Both the position numbers and the translations under genes were made by a program. Positions 33,550 to 42,239 of a stretch of 60,793 nucleotides of DNA are shown piece after piece. The notes under the pieces were generated by a model. It was not told the DNA's origin. It searched no databases and saw nothing but the letters and a program-made list of their open reading frames with translations. This DNA comes from Bacillota bacterium (GTDB lineage Bacteria; Bacillota; Thermincolia; Thermincolales; UBA2595). The stretch spans positions 1-60,793 of the forward strand of contig JAJZQD010000003.1 in the NCBI GenBank assembly GCA_021847735.1, given 5' to 3'. Positions within the stretch are counted from its first letter, which is position 1, and each line of letters opens with the position of its first letter.

Positions 33550-34575
33550 TTAGTAATCTTCCTTTTCTTCCAGTGCTTCAAGTTCCTTTATCTTCAATTT
33601 AATCCTGACAAGTTTTTCTTTATACTGCTCCCTGAGGCCCGCATATTTCTCCGGCTCGGTTTCCCCGCGTTCGTTTTTCTGATCCAGGGAATCTATTTTG
33701 TTTAACAGGCGTTTATACCTAACAATAAGGTCATCAAGCATTCGGGCCAGGCGTTCTTCCGATTCCAGGCGCTTTTTCTCCAGCTGTTTTTTTCTCAGAT
33801 AATACCCGCCGGCAGCCACTGCGGCAAAAAAGAGAATAATTATGCCCGCTGCCCACATGTGGGGGTTAGTATTTCTAAGGGGAGACTCGGCCCACCTCTG
33901 AAGGTGGGAAGCGCTGTGAAAACCGGCTTTCGGTTCCTGGTAGCCCTGGCCCAGCCTGTTGGGGGATATGGCCAGGCTAAATTTCTGCCCCGGCAGGGCT
34001 TTATCTATCAGCAGTACATGATAGGACTTGTTTTCCAGAACTTGTATCCCATAATCCTGGATTCCCTGGTCACCCTTGATGTTAAGCTGATCTTTGGGTG
34101 ACAGTACGTAAAGGATATCAGTTGGGTAATTGACCGTTTTGACGAAGGCCAGGCTGCCATCCTTTAAAGGCATTTGATAGTAAAGGCTGACCTGGGTTAT
34201 TCCGGGGTTTAACGGGGAGGTTGTCACCACACCGTCCGGGGAAGTAGCCAGGGAGTCTTTGCTCACCCCTTCTACCCGAAGGTTGACGTAGCCGGCAGGC
34301 AGTGATATTTTAAGGACCGCTTTGCGGCTGCCATCGATTTTCTCGTCACCGGAAAATGTATTTTTCAGGGTATTATTTACTTTAAGGACTTCCCTTACTT
34401 GCAGGGTGTTGCTGTCCTGGGCCTGGACCAGCACATGGTGCAGGTCTATTTTAAGGCCGGCCCCGACGGGAACAGCCCCGGTGGAAGCAGTAGTCTTTTC
34501 TATGGCTGCCCCGGCAAACCCGGTATTAACCAGGAGTAAGAAAAATACCAGGACCAGGATGAGATACTTCTTCAT
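33550..34575 (-). CDS. Exported membrane-anchored protein with cytoplasmic coiled coil
   Basis: About 341 residues. Signal peptide (to about 25), a beta-rich extracytoplasmic domain to about 235, one membrane helix (AAGIIILFFAAVAAGGYYL), then a charged coiled coil. It shares architecture with the protein at 38042-39049 at the other end of the ccm gene run. Neither has cysteines in the exported domain that I would call a haem site. Possibly an apocytochrome or scaffold partner; unproven. Confidence 0.65.
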   Translation of the reverse strand: MKKYLILVLVFFLLLVNTGFAGAAIEKTTASTGAVPVGAGLKIDLHHVLVQAQDSNTLQVREVLKVNNTLKNTFSGDEKIDGSRKAVLKISLPAGYVNLRVEGVSKDSLATSPDGVVTTSPLNPGITQVSLYYQMPLKDGSLAFVKTVNYPTDILYVLSPKDQLNIKGDQGIQDYGIQVLENKSYHVLLIDKALPGQKFSLAISPNRLGQGYQEPKAGFHSASHLQRWAESPLRNTNPHMWAAGIIILFFAAVAAGGYYLRKKQLEKKRLESEERLARMLDDLIVRYKRLLNKIDSLDQKNERGETEPEKYAGLREQYKEKLVRIKLKIKELEALEEKEDY

Positions 34576-34593
34576 CATTTCACCTCTTGTCTT

Positions 34594-35052
34594 TTAATGC
34601 CCCAAGCCGTCGCCTCGGTTGCGGCGGATTGCCGCGAGTTCCCGCTCTATTTCGTCTTCAATTCCGGATTCCAAACCTACTGCTGCAGCCGCACGGGAAT
34701 TTGTTCCCTTTTCCGATTGCTCCGGCGGGGTATTTGTCGCCAGCTCGATTTCGTCTTCCTCCTGCAGCAGTTCCAGGGCTTTTTGTTTGTACTGGCCTTT
34801 AAGGAGGTTATAGTCGTCAGTGGAAAGCTTCTTCATCTGATAATCAAACTCGATTTCATTGATGGTGGTGAATATTGCCTCTTTGCTTTTTTCCAGAGAA
34901 TCCCCGTCAAAATCCAGGTCGTGCTGCTCCGAAAAAATTTCGTAATTCTTTCGTTCACCGCGGACCAGGGGAAAGATTACCAGAAACGCCACCATCATCA
35001 GGATGGCAAACAACCCAATTACTGTCACCATTTTTGCAGTCCTCCAGTTCAT
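34594..35052 (-). CDS. CcmI-like membrane protein
   Basis: 152 residues. N-terminal membrane helix (VTVIGLFAILMMVAFLVIF), then INEIEFDYQMKKLSTDDYNLL, the conserved helix of the CcmI N-terminal region, and an acidic tail. There is no TPR domain. Lies 15 bp after ccmH, consistent with CcmI's role beside CcmH and CcmF in apocytochrome handling. Confidence 0.7.
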   Translation of the reverse strand: MNWRTAKMVTVIGLFAILMMVAFLVIFPLVRGERKNYEIFSEQHDLDFDGDSLEKSKEAIFTTINEIEFDYQMKKLSTDDYNLLKGQYKQKALELLQEEDEIELATNTPPEQSEKGTNSRAAAAVGLESGIEDEIERELAAIRRNRGDGLGH

Positions 35053-35070
35053 CACCCAGGCAGCTTATAC

Positions 35071-35565
35071 CTACCGGTATTTTTTAAGTTCATCCTCAAG
35101 CCTGTCTTCATATTCCGAAAGATCGGCGTGTTTTTTGGGCTCTTCGCTTTCACGGTCCATTTTCTCGAGCTTGGCGTACAACACCCACTTATCAAGGACA
35201 AAATATATCAGTAAGCCGCCGGCGAGAATAACAATAAAGGGTGTTACCCAAGCCGTGATATTAAAACCTTTAGCAGGGGGAGCGGCCAAAACTTTGTCAC
35301 CGTAAATGCTCACAAAATATCCCATTACCTGTTCTTTTGACTGGCCCCGGGAAAGGCGGTCTACAATGATTTTGCGCATATACTCCGCGGTCTGGTTTTC
35401 ACAGGAAGAAAGAATCATCCCGCAATTGTCCTGGCATACCAGGGAATCTTCAATCTCCTTTTGCACCTTCATGTCAACCTGACCGGCCCAGGCCGGAACC
35501 GCAGAAAGGATAAGAGCCGCGCCAAGGATTATCGCCAGGGGTATTTTAAGGAATTTCTTAACCAT
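35071..35565 (-). CDS. ccmH: CcmH-family thiol reductase with C-x3-C site
   Basis: 164 residues from ATG 35565 (GAGGGG upstream). Signal peptide, CcmH domain, then membrane helix and cytoplasmic tail. The redox motif reads LVCQDNCGMILSSCEN. The CcmH family norm is LxCxxC, and Firmicutes/delta forms often show CxCxC. Here the two cysteines are three residues apart, with a third nine residues later. It would reduce the apocytochrome CxxCH thiols and supply them to CcmF. Confidence 0.87.
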   Translation of the reverse strand: MVKKFLKIPLAIILGAALILSAVPAWAGQVDMKVQKEIEDSLVCQDNCGMILSSCENQTAEYMRKIIVDRLSRGQSKEQVMGYFVSIYGDKVLAAPPAKGFNITAWVTPFIVILAGGLLIYFVLDKWVLYAKLEKMDRESEEPKKHADLSEYEDRLEDELKKYR

Positions 35566-35570
35566 ACTTA

Positions 35571-37532
35571 TCAAACCCCTCTTGTATATTTTGGCCCGAC
35601 ATCAGCGCCCCGGCCCGGCCAAAGGGCGAAAACGGTGCCTGCCACCATAACATAACCGCCAATCCATAACCAGGCGACAAGCGGGTTAATCAGGACTTTG
35701 AGGGTGGCCCTGCCGTCATTTTCCCAGCCGGCCAGAATGAGGTAGAGGTCCTGGCTGAGGCTTCCCCTGATAGCAACTTCAGTTGCCGGCTGGGGGTGAG
35801 TGGGGTAATAAACCTTTTTAGGCTGAAGCAGGCCAAGCGGCTGGCCGTTTTTGGCGGCTGCCACATCCGCGTAAACGGTGTCATTCTTGCCGTCTTTACC
35901 TTCAGCAAGGTTCCGGTAGGTCAGAGAGTAGTCTTCAACCCGGATTGTTTCACCTAAGCGAAGGGTTTTCTGTTCTACTCTGTTATAAGTGTGGGAACCA
36001 ATAATTCCGGCCAAAAGCATTATTAAACCAAGGTGAATGATGTAGCCGCCGTAGCGCCTGCGGTTTCTCACCAGCAACCGGCCAAGGGCGGCAACGGGGT
36101 TTTCACCTGTCATCCGCATCCTCACCAAGGTGCCTTTGGCGACTTCTGAGAGGGTGGATACGACGACAAAGGCCACTGCAGTAAAGGCGGCGAGGGCATA
36201 AATCTTTCTAAGGCCGAGGACGTATGCTATGACGGCAAATATAACAGCTCCGGCTAATGGAACCAGGAAATTGTCACGAAGGTTTTTGCCGGAGGATTTT
36301 CTCCAGGCAATCAGTGGGCAGATTCCCATTAGTAATATCATCAATAATCCCAGGGGAGCGTTTACCTTGTCAAAATAGGGAATTGACACCGTCGGCCTTG
36401 ACCCGGTAAAGAGTTCCCCAATTAGCGGATAGATGGTGCCGAAGAAGGTTGTAAAGGCTATCCCCACAAGGATAAGGTTATTTAAAAGGAAACTGCTTTC
36501 TTTGGAGACAAAAGACTCGAATTCACGGGACCCCTTGAGCATAGGCAGCCTGTCGGCAATCAGCCAGAAGGAGGCTACAAAAACCAAACCTGTGAAAACC
36601 AGGAAGAACATTCCCAGGTTGGAGTTGCCGAAGGCATGCACAGATGTAAGGATACCGCTCCTGACCAGGAACGTGCCAAACAGTGTCAGCAGATAAGTGA
36701 TAGTAATGAGTGACACATTCCATGTTTTCAGCATGTTTTTACGTTCCTGGATCATAACCGAGTGGAGAAAGGCACTGCCTGTAAGCCACGGAATAAATGA
36801 GGCGTTTTCCACCGGGTCCCAGGCCCAATATCCGCCCCAGCCGAGTTCCACATAGGCCCACTGGGCACCGTAAAGGTTCCCCAGGGTAAGGAACATCCAA
36901 GCCAGGATAGTCCATTTACGGGTGATTTTAATCCACCGGTCATCAGTGTTCTTCGTCATCAGGGCAGCCATGGCAAAGGCAAAAGGCACGGCAAACCCCA
37001 CATAACCCAGGTATGTGGTCACCGGGTGAATAACCATGCCGAAGTTCTGCAGCATAGGGTTCATACCCTGGCCCTCAGCCGGCATATAGCCCAGCTTTTC
37101 GAAGGGGTTGGTGACAAAGGCCAGGATGAACAGAAAGAACAGGGCGTTTCCCATCAGGATCGAAGAGACACACGGGGTAAGCTCATCAATTTTGTCAGAA
37201 TAGGTGACTATAGCCGTATAAATTGCCAACACCCAGAGCCATAGAAGCAGGGAACCGCCGTTTCCTGCCCAGAAGGCCGCAAATTTATAGAACAGCGGCA
37301 GGTCGGTGCTGGTATAGTCGTAAACATATTTAACCGAAAAGTCGCCGGTAACCAGTAGGTAGATTAAAGCCAGTGAGGCCACGGTTGCAAGAATGGCCAC
37401 GGCCAGGACAGCGCCCTTGGCGCTCTTTATTAGGTTTCTGTTACCGAGTTTCTGACCGGCCAACTGCCCGACTATGGCATATAAAGACAGGACAAACCCG
37501 ATAACTAATGAAATATAACCGATATCTGCCAT
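35571..37532 (-). CDS. ccmF: Cytochrome c heme lyase CcmF
   Basis: 653 residues, about 14-15 membrane helices. WWD-domain WGGYWAWDPVENASF, the AFWAGNGGSLLLWLW start motif and GTFLVRSG are CcmF hallmarks. GGGGG precedes the ATG. With CcmH/CcmI it attaches haem to apocytochrome c. System I in this Gram-positive background implies multi-haem or periplasm-facing cytochromes encoded elsewhere. Confidence 0.95.
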   Translation of the reverse strand: MADIGYISLVIGFVLSLYAIVGQLAGQKLGNRNLIKSAKGAVLAVAILATVASLALIYLLVTGDFSVKYVYDYTSTDLPLFYKFAAFWAGNGGSLLLWLWVLAIYTAIVTYSDKIDELTPCVSSILMGNALFFLFILAFVTNPFEKLGYMPAEGQGMNPMLQNFGMVIHPVTTYLGYVGFAVPFAFAMAALMTKNTDDRWIKITRKWTILAWMFLTLGNLYGAQWAYVELGWGGYWAWDPVENASFIPWLTGSAFLHSVMIQERKNMLKTWNVSLITITYLLTLFGTFLVRSGILTSVHAFGNSNLGMFFLVFTGLVFVASFWLIADRLPMLKGSREFESFVSKESSFLLNNLILVGIAFTTFFGTIYPLIGELFTGSRPTVSIPYFDKVNAPLGLLMILLMGICPLIAWRKSSGKNLRDNFLVPLAGAVIFAVIAYVLGLRKIYALAAFTAVAFVVVSTLSEVAKGTLVRMRMTGENPVAALGRLLVRNRRRYGGYIIHLGLIMLLAGIIGSHTYNRVEQKTLRLGETIRVEDYSLTYRNLAEGKDGKNDTVYADVAAAKNGQPLGLLQPKKVYYPTHPQPATEVAIRGSLSQDLYLILAGWENDGRATLKVLINPLVAWLWIGGYVMVAGTVFALWPGRGADVGPKYTRGV

Positions 37533-37565
37533 TTTTTGGTCCCCCTGTTTTATAGAAAATAATTA

Positions 37566-37991
37566 TTACTGTTGCTTGCTGGCACTTGCTTTAGGTTGTT
37601 TCTTAGCCTCGGCTTCATATTTAGAGGGGCATTTTACTTTGATGTTTTCAGCCACAAAACCTGAGGCGCCGTTAAATCTTCCTTCCACAATGATTGGATA
37701 ACCGGAGTCGAAGTTGTCCGGTTTAACGCCATTGTAAGTGATGTTTATCTTGTTTTTCCCATCGGTAAGGCCAAACCCGAGGGTGACACTGTTGGCATCC
37801 CAGGTCGTACTCCCTTTGGCCAGTTTGCCTTCCATCTGGATGTACTTTCCGGCGGATGAATTTTGCTCTGCCAATGCTTCCTGTATAGTAAGGTAAGACC
37901 CCGTGTTGTTGTTCAACCCGCTGGCAATCAGCAGACCGAGGGCACCGATAATTACCACTACGGCAACGGCCAGTTTCACTTTTTTATTCAT
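37566..37991 (-). CDS. ccmE: Heme chaperone CcmE, CxxxY type
   Basis: 141 residues from ATG 37991. One N-terminal membrane helix and an OB-fold domain (YIQMEGKLAKGSTTW, YPIIVEGRFNG). The haem attachment motif is CPSKYE, with cysteine in place of the classical HxxxY histidine, as known for CxxxY CcmE proteins of some Gram-positives, archaea and Deltaproteobacteria. It carries haem from CcmABCD to CcmF. Confidence 0.9.
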   Translation of the reverse strand: MNKKVKLAVAVVVIIGALGLLIASGLNNNTGSYLTIQEALAEQNSSAGKYIQMEGKLAKGSTTWDANSVTLGFGLTDGKNKINITYNGVKPDNFDSGYPIIVEGRFNGASGFVAENIKVKCPSKYEAEAKKQPKASASKQQ

Positions 37992-38041
37992 CGACATTCA
38001 CTCCCTGCAGTACGGTTAGGGGTTACCCCCGTTTACTGTAA

Positions 38042-39049
38042 TTACTTTTCGGTTATCAGGTCTTCCATCAGTTCACGGTAAGTTTCTTCACTGATTTCTC
38101 CGTCCAGCAGCATCTGGCGAATCCGTTTTTTCTCATGTGAAGGCTTAACTGAAGCACCGGCGCTTTTCCGGTTTCCAGAGTTACTTCCTTTTCCGTATTT
38201 CATGTTGATATTATCAATCCTGTCTAACGGGGGCCGATTCTTAGAATAATAAAGCGAATAGAAAATGAAGGCTACCAGCACTACAATAAAGAGGCTAACC
38301 GGGACTAAAACCTCGGGTTTTTTCCACGCAGAAGTGCCAAGGGGATCAGGTGTGCCGGCTTGCTGGTTAGCGTCGGCCTTTTTTGGCTCTACTGACGGCT
38401 TGTTATCTGACCTGGTATAGCTGATTTTGAAATTAACGGGTTTGACGGAATCAATATTCTGGAAGGTATAAAAGTCGTTATTAAAGCCCTCACCGTCCTG
38501 GCCCTTTGAGGAAGGGGCCGGGTTAATTTTGAAGTTTGTGGATTTGAGGGGTTCTTTTATTGTCAGCTTCAGGTTCTGGGTTTTGTAATAAGGGGTGTAA
38601 TTCAAGTCCATGGTTTTGTCCGGAGACCCTTTGAGGGGATTATAGTAATATTCCAACCAAATAGGGTAATCCTGGCCCGGAGTGATTGAATGGGTGGCCT
38701 TCCAGCTCAGTACCTGGTAATCGCCTTTATCCTCCAGGTCATAGGGCTGGCACGAGTGTTCGCTGCCGTTGATGAGTTCGCAGGCCATCTTTATCTCAAC
38801 CCCTTTAGGGATGTTGAAATATACCCTGCCGTTAAAATCATTTCCCGAAGTATTGGTTAATGTCCCGTTAAATATGCTTAGAACGCGCGGGTCGTCATAC
38901 TCGGGCCAAACCTGTAAATCGAGGGTTTTCATTTCAAGCTGGTTATCCTGGGCAGCGAAGGATGATGGGACAGATATGGCCATCGACAGTCCCAGGATCA
39001 TTGTTAACACAACCAAAGTCAGACTGGAAACCTTGTAAAACTTGATCAT
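38042..39049 (-). CDS. Exported membrane-anchored protein with C-terminal SHOCT-like tail
   Basis: 335 residues. Signal peptide (to about 33), beta-rich exported domain with two cysteines (MACELINGSEHSCQPY), one membrane helix (VLVPVSLFIVVLVAFIF), basic linker, then RIRQMLLDGEISEETYREL resembling a short-C-terminal (SHOCT/CcmI-like) helix pair. It is the first gene of the ccm run and resembles the 33550-34575 protein in layout. Function unknown. Confidence 0.65.
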   Translation of the reverse strand: MIKFYKVSSLTLVVLTMILGLSMAISVPSSFAAQDNQLEMKTLDLQVWPEYDDPRVLSIFNGTLTNTSGNDFNGRVYFNIPKGVEIKMACELINGSEHSCQPYDLEDKGDYQVLSWKATHSITPGQDYPIWLEYYYNPLKGSPDKTMDLNYTPYYKTQNLKLTIKEPLKSTNFKINPAPSSKGQDGEGFNNDFYTFQNIDSVKPVNFKISYTRSDNKPSVEPKKADANQQAGTPDPLGTSAWKKPEVLVPVSLFIVVLVAFIFYSLYYSKNRPPLDRIDNINMKYGKGSNSGNRKSAGASVKPSHEKKRIRQMLLDGEISEETYRELMEDLITEK

Positions 39050-39071
39050 GGCACGACCTCCCGGAGTAAAA

Positions 39072-39154
39072 TGTACTACTACAAATCATAGTAAAGGGAG
39101 GTACTACGATAGGTAGTAACGGTTAAATTATACCGGTATGTTAAAAGTAGTACA
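39072..39154. promoter_or_regulatory. TACTAC/GTAGTA dyads upstream of the ccm run
   Basis: TACTAC (39102-39107), GATAG, GTAGTA (39113-39118). A wider pair TGTACTAC (39072-39079) and GTAGTACA (39147-39154) surrounds it. Related dyads lie at 28736 and 51595. Likely an operator for the minus-strand ccm genes; the regulator is unknown. Confidence 0.5.
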
Positions 39155-39305
39155 AGATGAAAAATGGCCCAAATTGGCGAATATTTGAGGTTGTACTCAA
39201 CTTTATCTCATAAAAACGGTCGTTTGCGTTAAAATTTGACAAAATAGTTGTTGGCGTGGATTAACAAATCTTATAAAGAAGGTTGGACAAATTTATAAAT
39301 TGGGG

Positions 39306-39370
39306 TTGACAAACTCCAAAACTTAACTTAAAATAAAACCAACAAAACAAATAGAAATACTCGGAATTAA
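39306..39370 (+). promoter_or_regulatory. Sigma-A promoter and putative operator of the sulfur operon
   Basis: TTGACA (39306-39311), 17 bp, TAAAAT (39329-39334). About 23 bp further is ATACTCGGAATTAA (39357-39370), nearly repeated as ATAGTCGGAATAAA before the JAMM gene. GGAATT-containing sites are typical of CymR, the Firmicutes cysteine-metabolism repressor; this assignment is an inference. Confidence 0.6.
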
Positions 39371-39407
39371 TGCGTATATTATTAATTTAGTTGACTAGAG
39401 GGGCTGG

Positions 39408-39457
39408 AGGCTAAAGATTTTGTCCGATTAGGGCAATATCTTCTTAGCCTTTTTTTA
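39408..39457 (+). terminator. Leader terminator/attenuator candidate
   Basis: AGGCTAA (39408-39414) pairs with TTAGCCT (39444-39450), followed by T7, about 165 bp before the binding-protein gene and downstream of its promoter. That position implies attenuation rather than end of transcription. No T-box or known aptamer sequence was recognised. Confidence 0.5.
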
Positions 39458-39620
39458 AATTTGGGTGGGAAAGAGTGTATGTGGTGCATTCTTTTGGAAG
39501 AAATTTTGTTATTTATGGTTAACAACTGTAGTCACCCGGACAACACAGTTTTTATAGAATAAATATCGAAGGAGTTATTTAAGGTAAAACAATAACTACT
39601 TAAATAAGGGGGAGAGAGAA

Positions 39621-40673
39621 ATGAAAGCAAAAATTGCCTTAAAGTTTACTGCTCTAATACTGGTAATATCTGCTCTATTGGTGGTGGCAGCGGGATGTGG
39701 AAGCAAACAGAATGAAGGTGAAAAGACAGGAAAGACTGTAATAAGAGTGGGGTACTTCCCAAATATGACTCACGCCCAAGCCATGGTTGGGCTTAGTGAC
39801 GGGACATTTCAAAAGGCCCTGGGAGACGGTGTCACCATAGAAGAACATACCTTTAACGCCGGGCCGTCGGAAATAGAAGCCTTGTTGGCCGGGGAAATCG
39901 ATCTTGGATACATAGGACCGGTACCTGCCATTAACGGATATGTTAAATCCAAAGGGCAGCTAAAAATTATTGCCGGAGCCGCTGATGCCGGTGCAGTTTT
40001 GGTAGCAAGAAGTGGTGTGAGTATTAAAGATATTAAGGACCTTGACGGGAAAAAGGTGGCAATTCCCCAATTGGGCAATACCCAGGACATTTCGTTGAGA
40101 AACCTTTTGAGCCAGGCAAATCTTAAAGATGCAGCGAAGGGGGGGACAGTAACCGTGATTCCCGCAGAAAACCCAGACATTCTGACCCTTATTGCCAAGG
40201 GGGACGTTGATGCCGCGCTGGTTCCCGAACCGTGGGGTTCCAGAATAGTTAAGCAGGCGGGGGCCAGTATTGTTCTTAATGCCAACCAGGTGTGGCGGGA
40301 TGGCAAGTACACAACAGCGGTGGTGATAGTTAGCACCAAGTTCCTTAACGACCACCCTGACCTGGTTGAAAAATGGCTCGTTGCCCACATTGATATAACT
40401 GAGCGTATCAATAGCGATAAAGAAGGCAGCAAAACAGTAATCAACAACCAGATTAAAAAACTTACCAAGAAGAGCCTGCCTGAAGATGTGCTAAACAGTT
40501 CCTTTAAGAGAATAGTTGTTACATATAACCCCGAAACTCAGTCAGTGAAGGAATTTGTTAAGCTATCCATTGATAACGGTTATATCAAAGGAGACCCGGA
40601 TATATCTACTCTTTTCGATCTAGCCATCATCAATAAGGCACTACAACAAAAAGGTTTACAGATTGTGCAGTAA
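39621..40673 (+). CDS. TauA/SsuA-type substrate-binding lipoprotein
   Basis: 350 residues. Lipoprotein signal with VVAAGCGSK (Cys26), then an NMT1/SsuA-like domain (IRVGYFPNMTHAQAMVGL, GYIGPVPAINGY, PEPWGS). Family members bind sulfonates, taurine, nitrate or related anions. The operon encodes sulfate activation, so sulfate or an organosulfonate is the likely ligand. No sulfonate monooxygenase is present, which favours sulfate in an anaerobe. Confidence 0.85.
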   Translation: MKAKIALKFTALILVISALLVVAAGCGSKQNEGEKTGKTVIRVGYFPNMTHAQAMVGLSDGTFQKALGDGVTIEEHTFNAGPSEIEALLAGEIDLGYIGPVPAINGYVKSKGQLKIIAGAADAGAVLVARSGVSIKDIKDLDGKKVAIPQLGNTQDISLRNLLSQANLKDAAKGGTVTVIPAENPDILTLIAKGDVDAALVPEPWGSRIVKQAGASIVLNANQVWRDGKYTTAVVIVSTKFLNDHPDLVEKWLVAHIDITERINSDKEGSKTVINNQIKKLTKKSLPEDVLNSSFKRIVVTYNPETQSVKEFVKLSIDNGYIKGDPDISTLFDLAIINKALQQKGLQIVQ

Positions 40674-40682
40674 GAGTAGAAA

Positions 40683-41498
40683 ATGTTAAGAATTGAAGGT
40701 GTAAGTAAAAGTTTTTCTACTGATGCCAGGATTACAGATACCTTAGAAAATATTGATCTAACTGTTGTCAAAGGGGAATTTGTCTCGTTAGTAGGTCCGT
40801 CCGGCTGTGGCAAGTCAACTCTTTTGAATATTATTGCCGGACTTGAAAAAACCAGCAGTGGCAAAATTCTCAAGAAAGAGGCAGAAATAACGGAAGCTGG
40901 GCCTGACAGGGTGATGATGTTCCAGGAAGCAGCTTTGTTTCCCTGGCTTAAAGTAATTGATAATGTGGAATATGGCATGAAGATGGCCGGTGTGCCAAAA
41001 CGGGAGCGTAGGGAAAAGGCTATGTACTACCTTAAAATGGTTCACCTGACCCAGTCTGCTTCATCTTATCCCCATGAGTTATCTGGGGGCATGCGCCAGC
41101 GGGTTGCCCTGGCCCGGGCCCTGGCAACTGATACCGATATTTTGTTGATGGATGAACCCTTTGCCGCTTTGGACAGTCAAACCCGCAATATACTTCATGT
41201 TGAACTCCAACATATTTGGGAGGCAACCAAAAAGACTATCATTTTTGTGACCCATAACGTGGAAGAAGCTGTATTACTGGCTGACAGGGTCTTGGTAATG
41301 TCGGTTAACCCCGGAACGATAAAAAAGGAATTCAAGGTAGGTTTGGCCAGGCCAAGAGATATCGAGAACCCCGAATTGACAGTGGTAGTAAACAAAATAA
41401 TACGAGAATTAAAAGAAGAGGTACAAAAGGTTGCTAAAGCGGAATTTGACAGTGACTGGTCTATTCGGAAGGGCAGTGCTATACCTACTCCTACCTAA
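40683..41498 (+). CDS. TauB/SsuB-type ABC ATPase, copy 1
   Basis: 271 residues. Walker A GPSGCGKST, Q-loop MFQEAALFPWL, signature LSGGMRQRV, Walker B ILLMDEPFAALD. Paralogue of the protein at 42240, with near-identical organisation down to the C-terminal VAKAEFDSDWSI. The permease follows copy 2, not this copy, so either ATPase may serve it. Confidence 0.9.
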   Translation: MLRIEGVSKSFSTDARITDTLENIDLTVVKGEFVSLVGPSGCGKSTLLNIIAGLEKTSSGKILKKEAEITEAGPDRVMMFQEAALFPWLKVIDNVEYGMKMAGVPKRERREKAMYYLKMVHLTQSASSYPHELSGGMRQRVALARALATDTDILLMDEPFAALDSQTRNILHVELQHIWEATKKTIIFVTHNVEEAVLLADRVLVMSVNPGTIKKEFKVGLARPRDIENPELTVVVNKIIRELKEEVQKVAKAEFDSDWSIRKGSAIPTPT

Positions 41499-41525
41499 TT
41501 TTAGTGTAACAGGATTTAAGACATC

Positions 41526-41552
41526 CCCCCTTCAACCCGATATTGAAGGGGG
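41526..41552 (+). terminator. Hairpin after ATPase copy 1
   Basis: CCCCCTTCAA, loop CCCGATA, TTGAAGGGGG. Only a short T run follows, so termination may be partial. Confidence 0.6.
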
Positions 41553-41577
41553 TTCCTAATGACCTGCCGGAAATCTA

Positions 41578-41656
41578 TTGACATTGTTAACATCCTTTGG
41601 TAATATTAAAAGCAATCTAAAATAGTATAAACAGATAAGAATAGTCGGAATAAAAG
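41578..41656 (+). promoter_or_regulatory. Sigma-A promoter of the JAMM-protease unit with GGAAT site
   Basis: TTGACA (41578-41583), 17 bp, TAATAT (41601-41606). ATAGTCGGAATAAAAG at 41641-41656 repeats the motif seen after the promoter at 39306. Confidence 0.65.
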
Positions 41657-41713
41657 TAAATAATGATTCATTGCGGAAAAAGTTTATCGTAGGAGTTTCC
41701 GGTGGAGGTTAAA

Positions 41714-42124
41714 ATGCTTAATATTTCTCGTGCTCTTGTTGATCGAATTATTCGTCAGGCCCAAGAACATTTACCCATTGAGTGTTGCGGTGTCTTGGCC
41801 GGCACTGTTGGCAGTGATGTAACAGAAATAACGGAAATTTATCCCATGACCAACGTAGACCACAGCCCAGAGCACTTTTCTCTGGATCCCCGGGAGCAGT
41901 TTGAGGTTTACTATGCCATAAGGGAAAAGGAACTAAAACTTCTGGGAAACTACCACAGCCATCCGGTCACTCCGGCCCGCCCTTCACAGGAAGATATCCG
42001 CCTGGCCCGTGACCCGGAAGCCATCTATTTGATTGTCTCTTTGCAGGAACAACCTCCAGTGCTGAAGGGTTTTCACATTGAAAAGAGCCAGTATTCAGAA
42101 ATCCCTTTAGTCATCAAGGATTAA
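41714..42124 (+). CDS. JAMM/MPN metalloprotease, Mec+/HcyD type
   Basis: 136 residues from ATG 41714 (GGTGGAGG five bases upstream). The full JAMM zinc motif is present: the upstream glutamate in LPIECCGVL and HSHPVTPARPSQEDI (H-x-H-x10-D). In Mycobacterium the Mec+ protease releases cysteine from the sulfur-carrier adduct CysO-Cys, and in Wolinella HcyD trims the carrier's C-terminus. The carrier, cysteine synthase and MoeB-like genes 7-8 kb downstream complete that set. Confidence 0.88.
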   Translation: MLNISRALVDRIIRQAQEHLPIECCGVLAGTVGSDVTEITEIYPMTNVDHSPEHFSLDPREQFEVYYAIREKELKLLGNYHSHPVTPARPSQEDIRLARDPEAIYLIVSLQEQPPVLKGFHIEKSQYSEIPLVIKD

Positions 42125-42239
42125 AGGAGGGCAACCACTACCCCCATATACCAGTCAGCCTCGTTTAGGCATAAAACTGCCGAGGGACTGGAACAACAGG
42201 CCCTGCGCTTACAGGGGCTTTAATTAAGGAAGTGTTCTA

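Noticed and set aside
39341-39620. T-box or SAM riboswitch in the sulfur leader
   Set aside because: A terminator is present but no T-box sequence (AGGGTGGNACCGCG) or SAM aptamer core was found.
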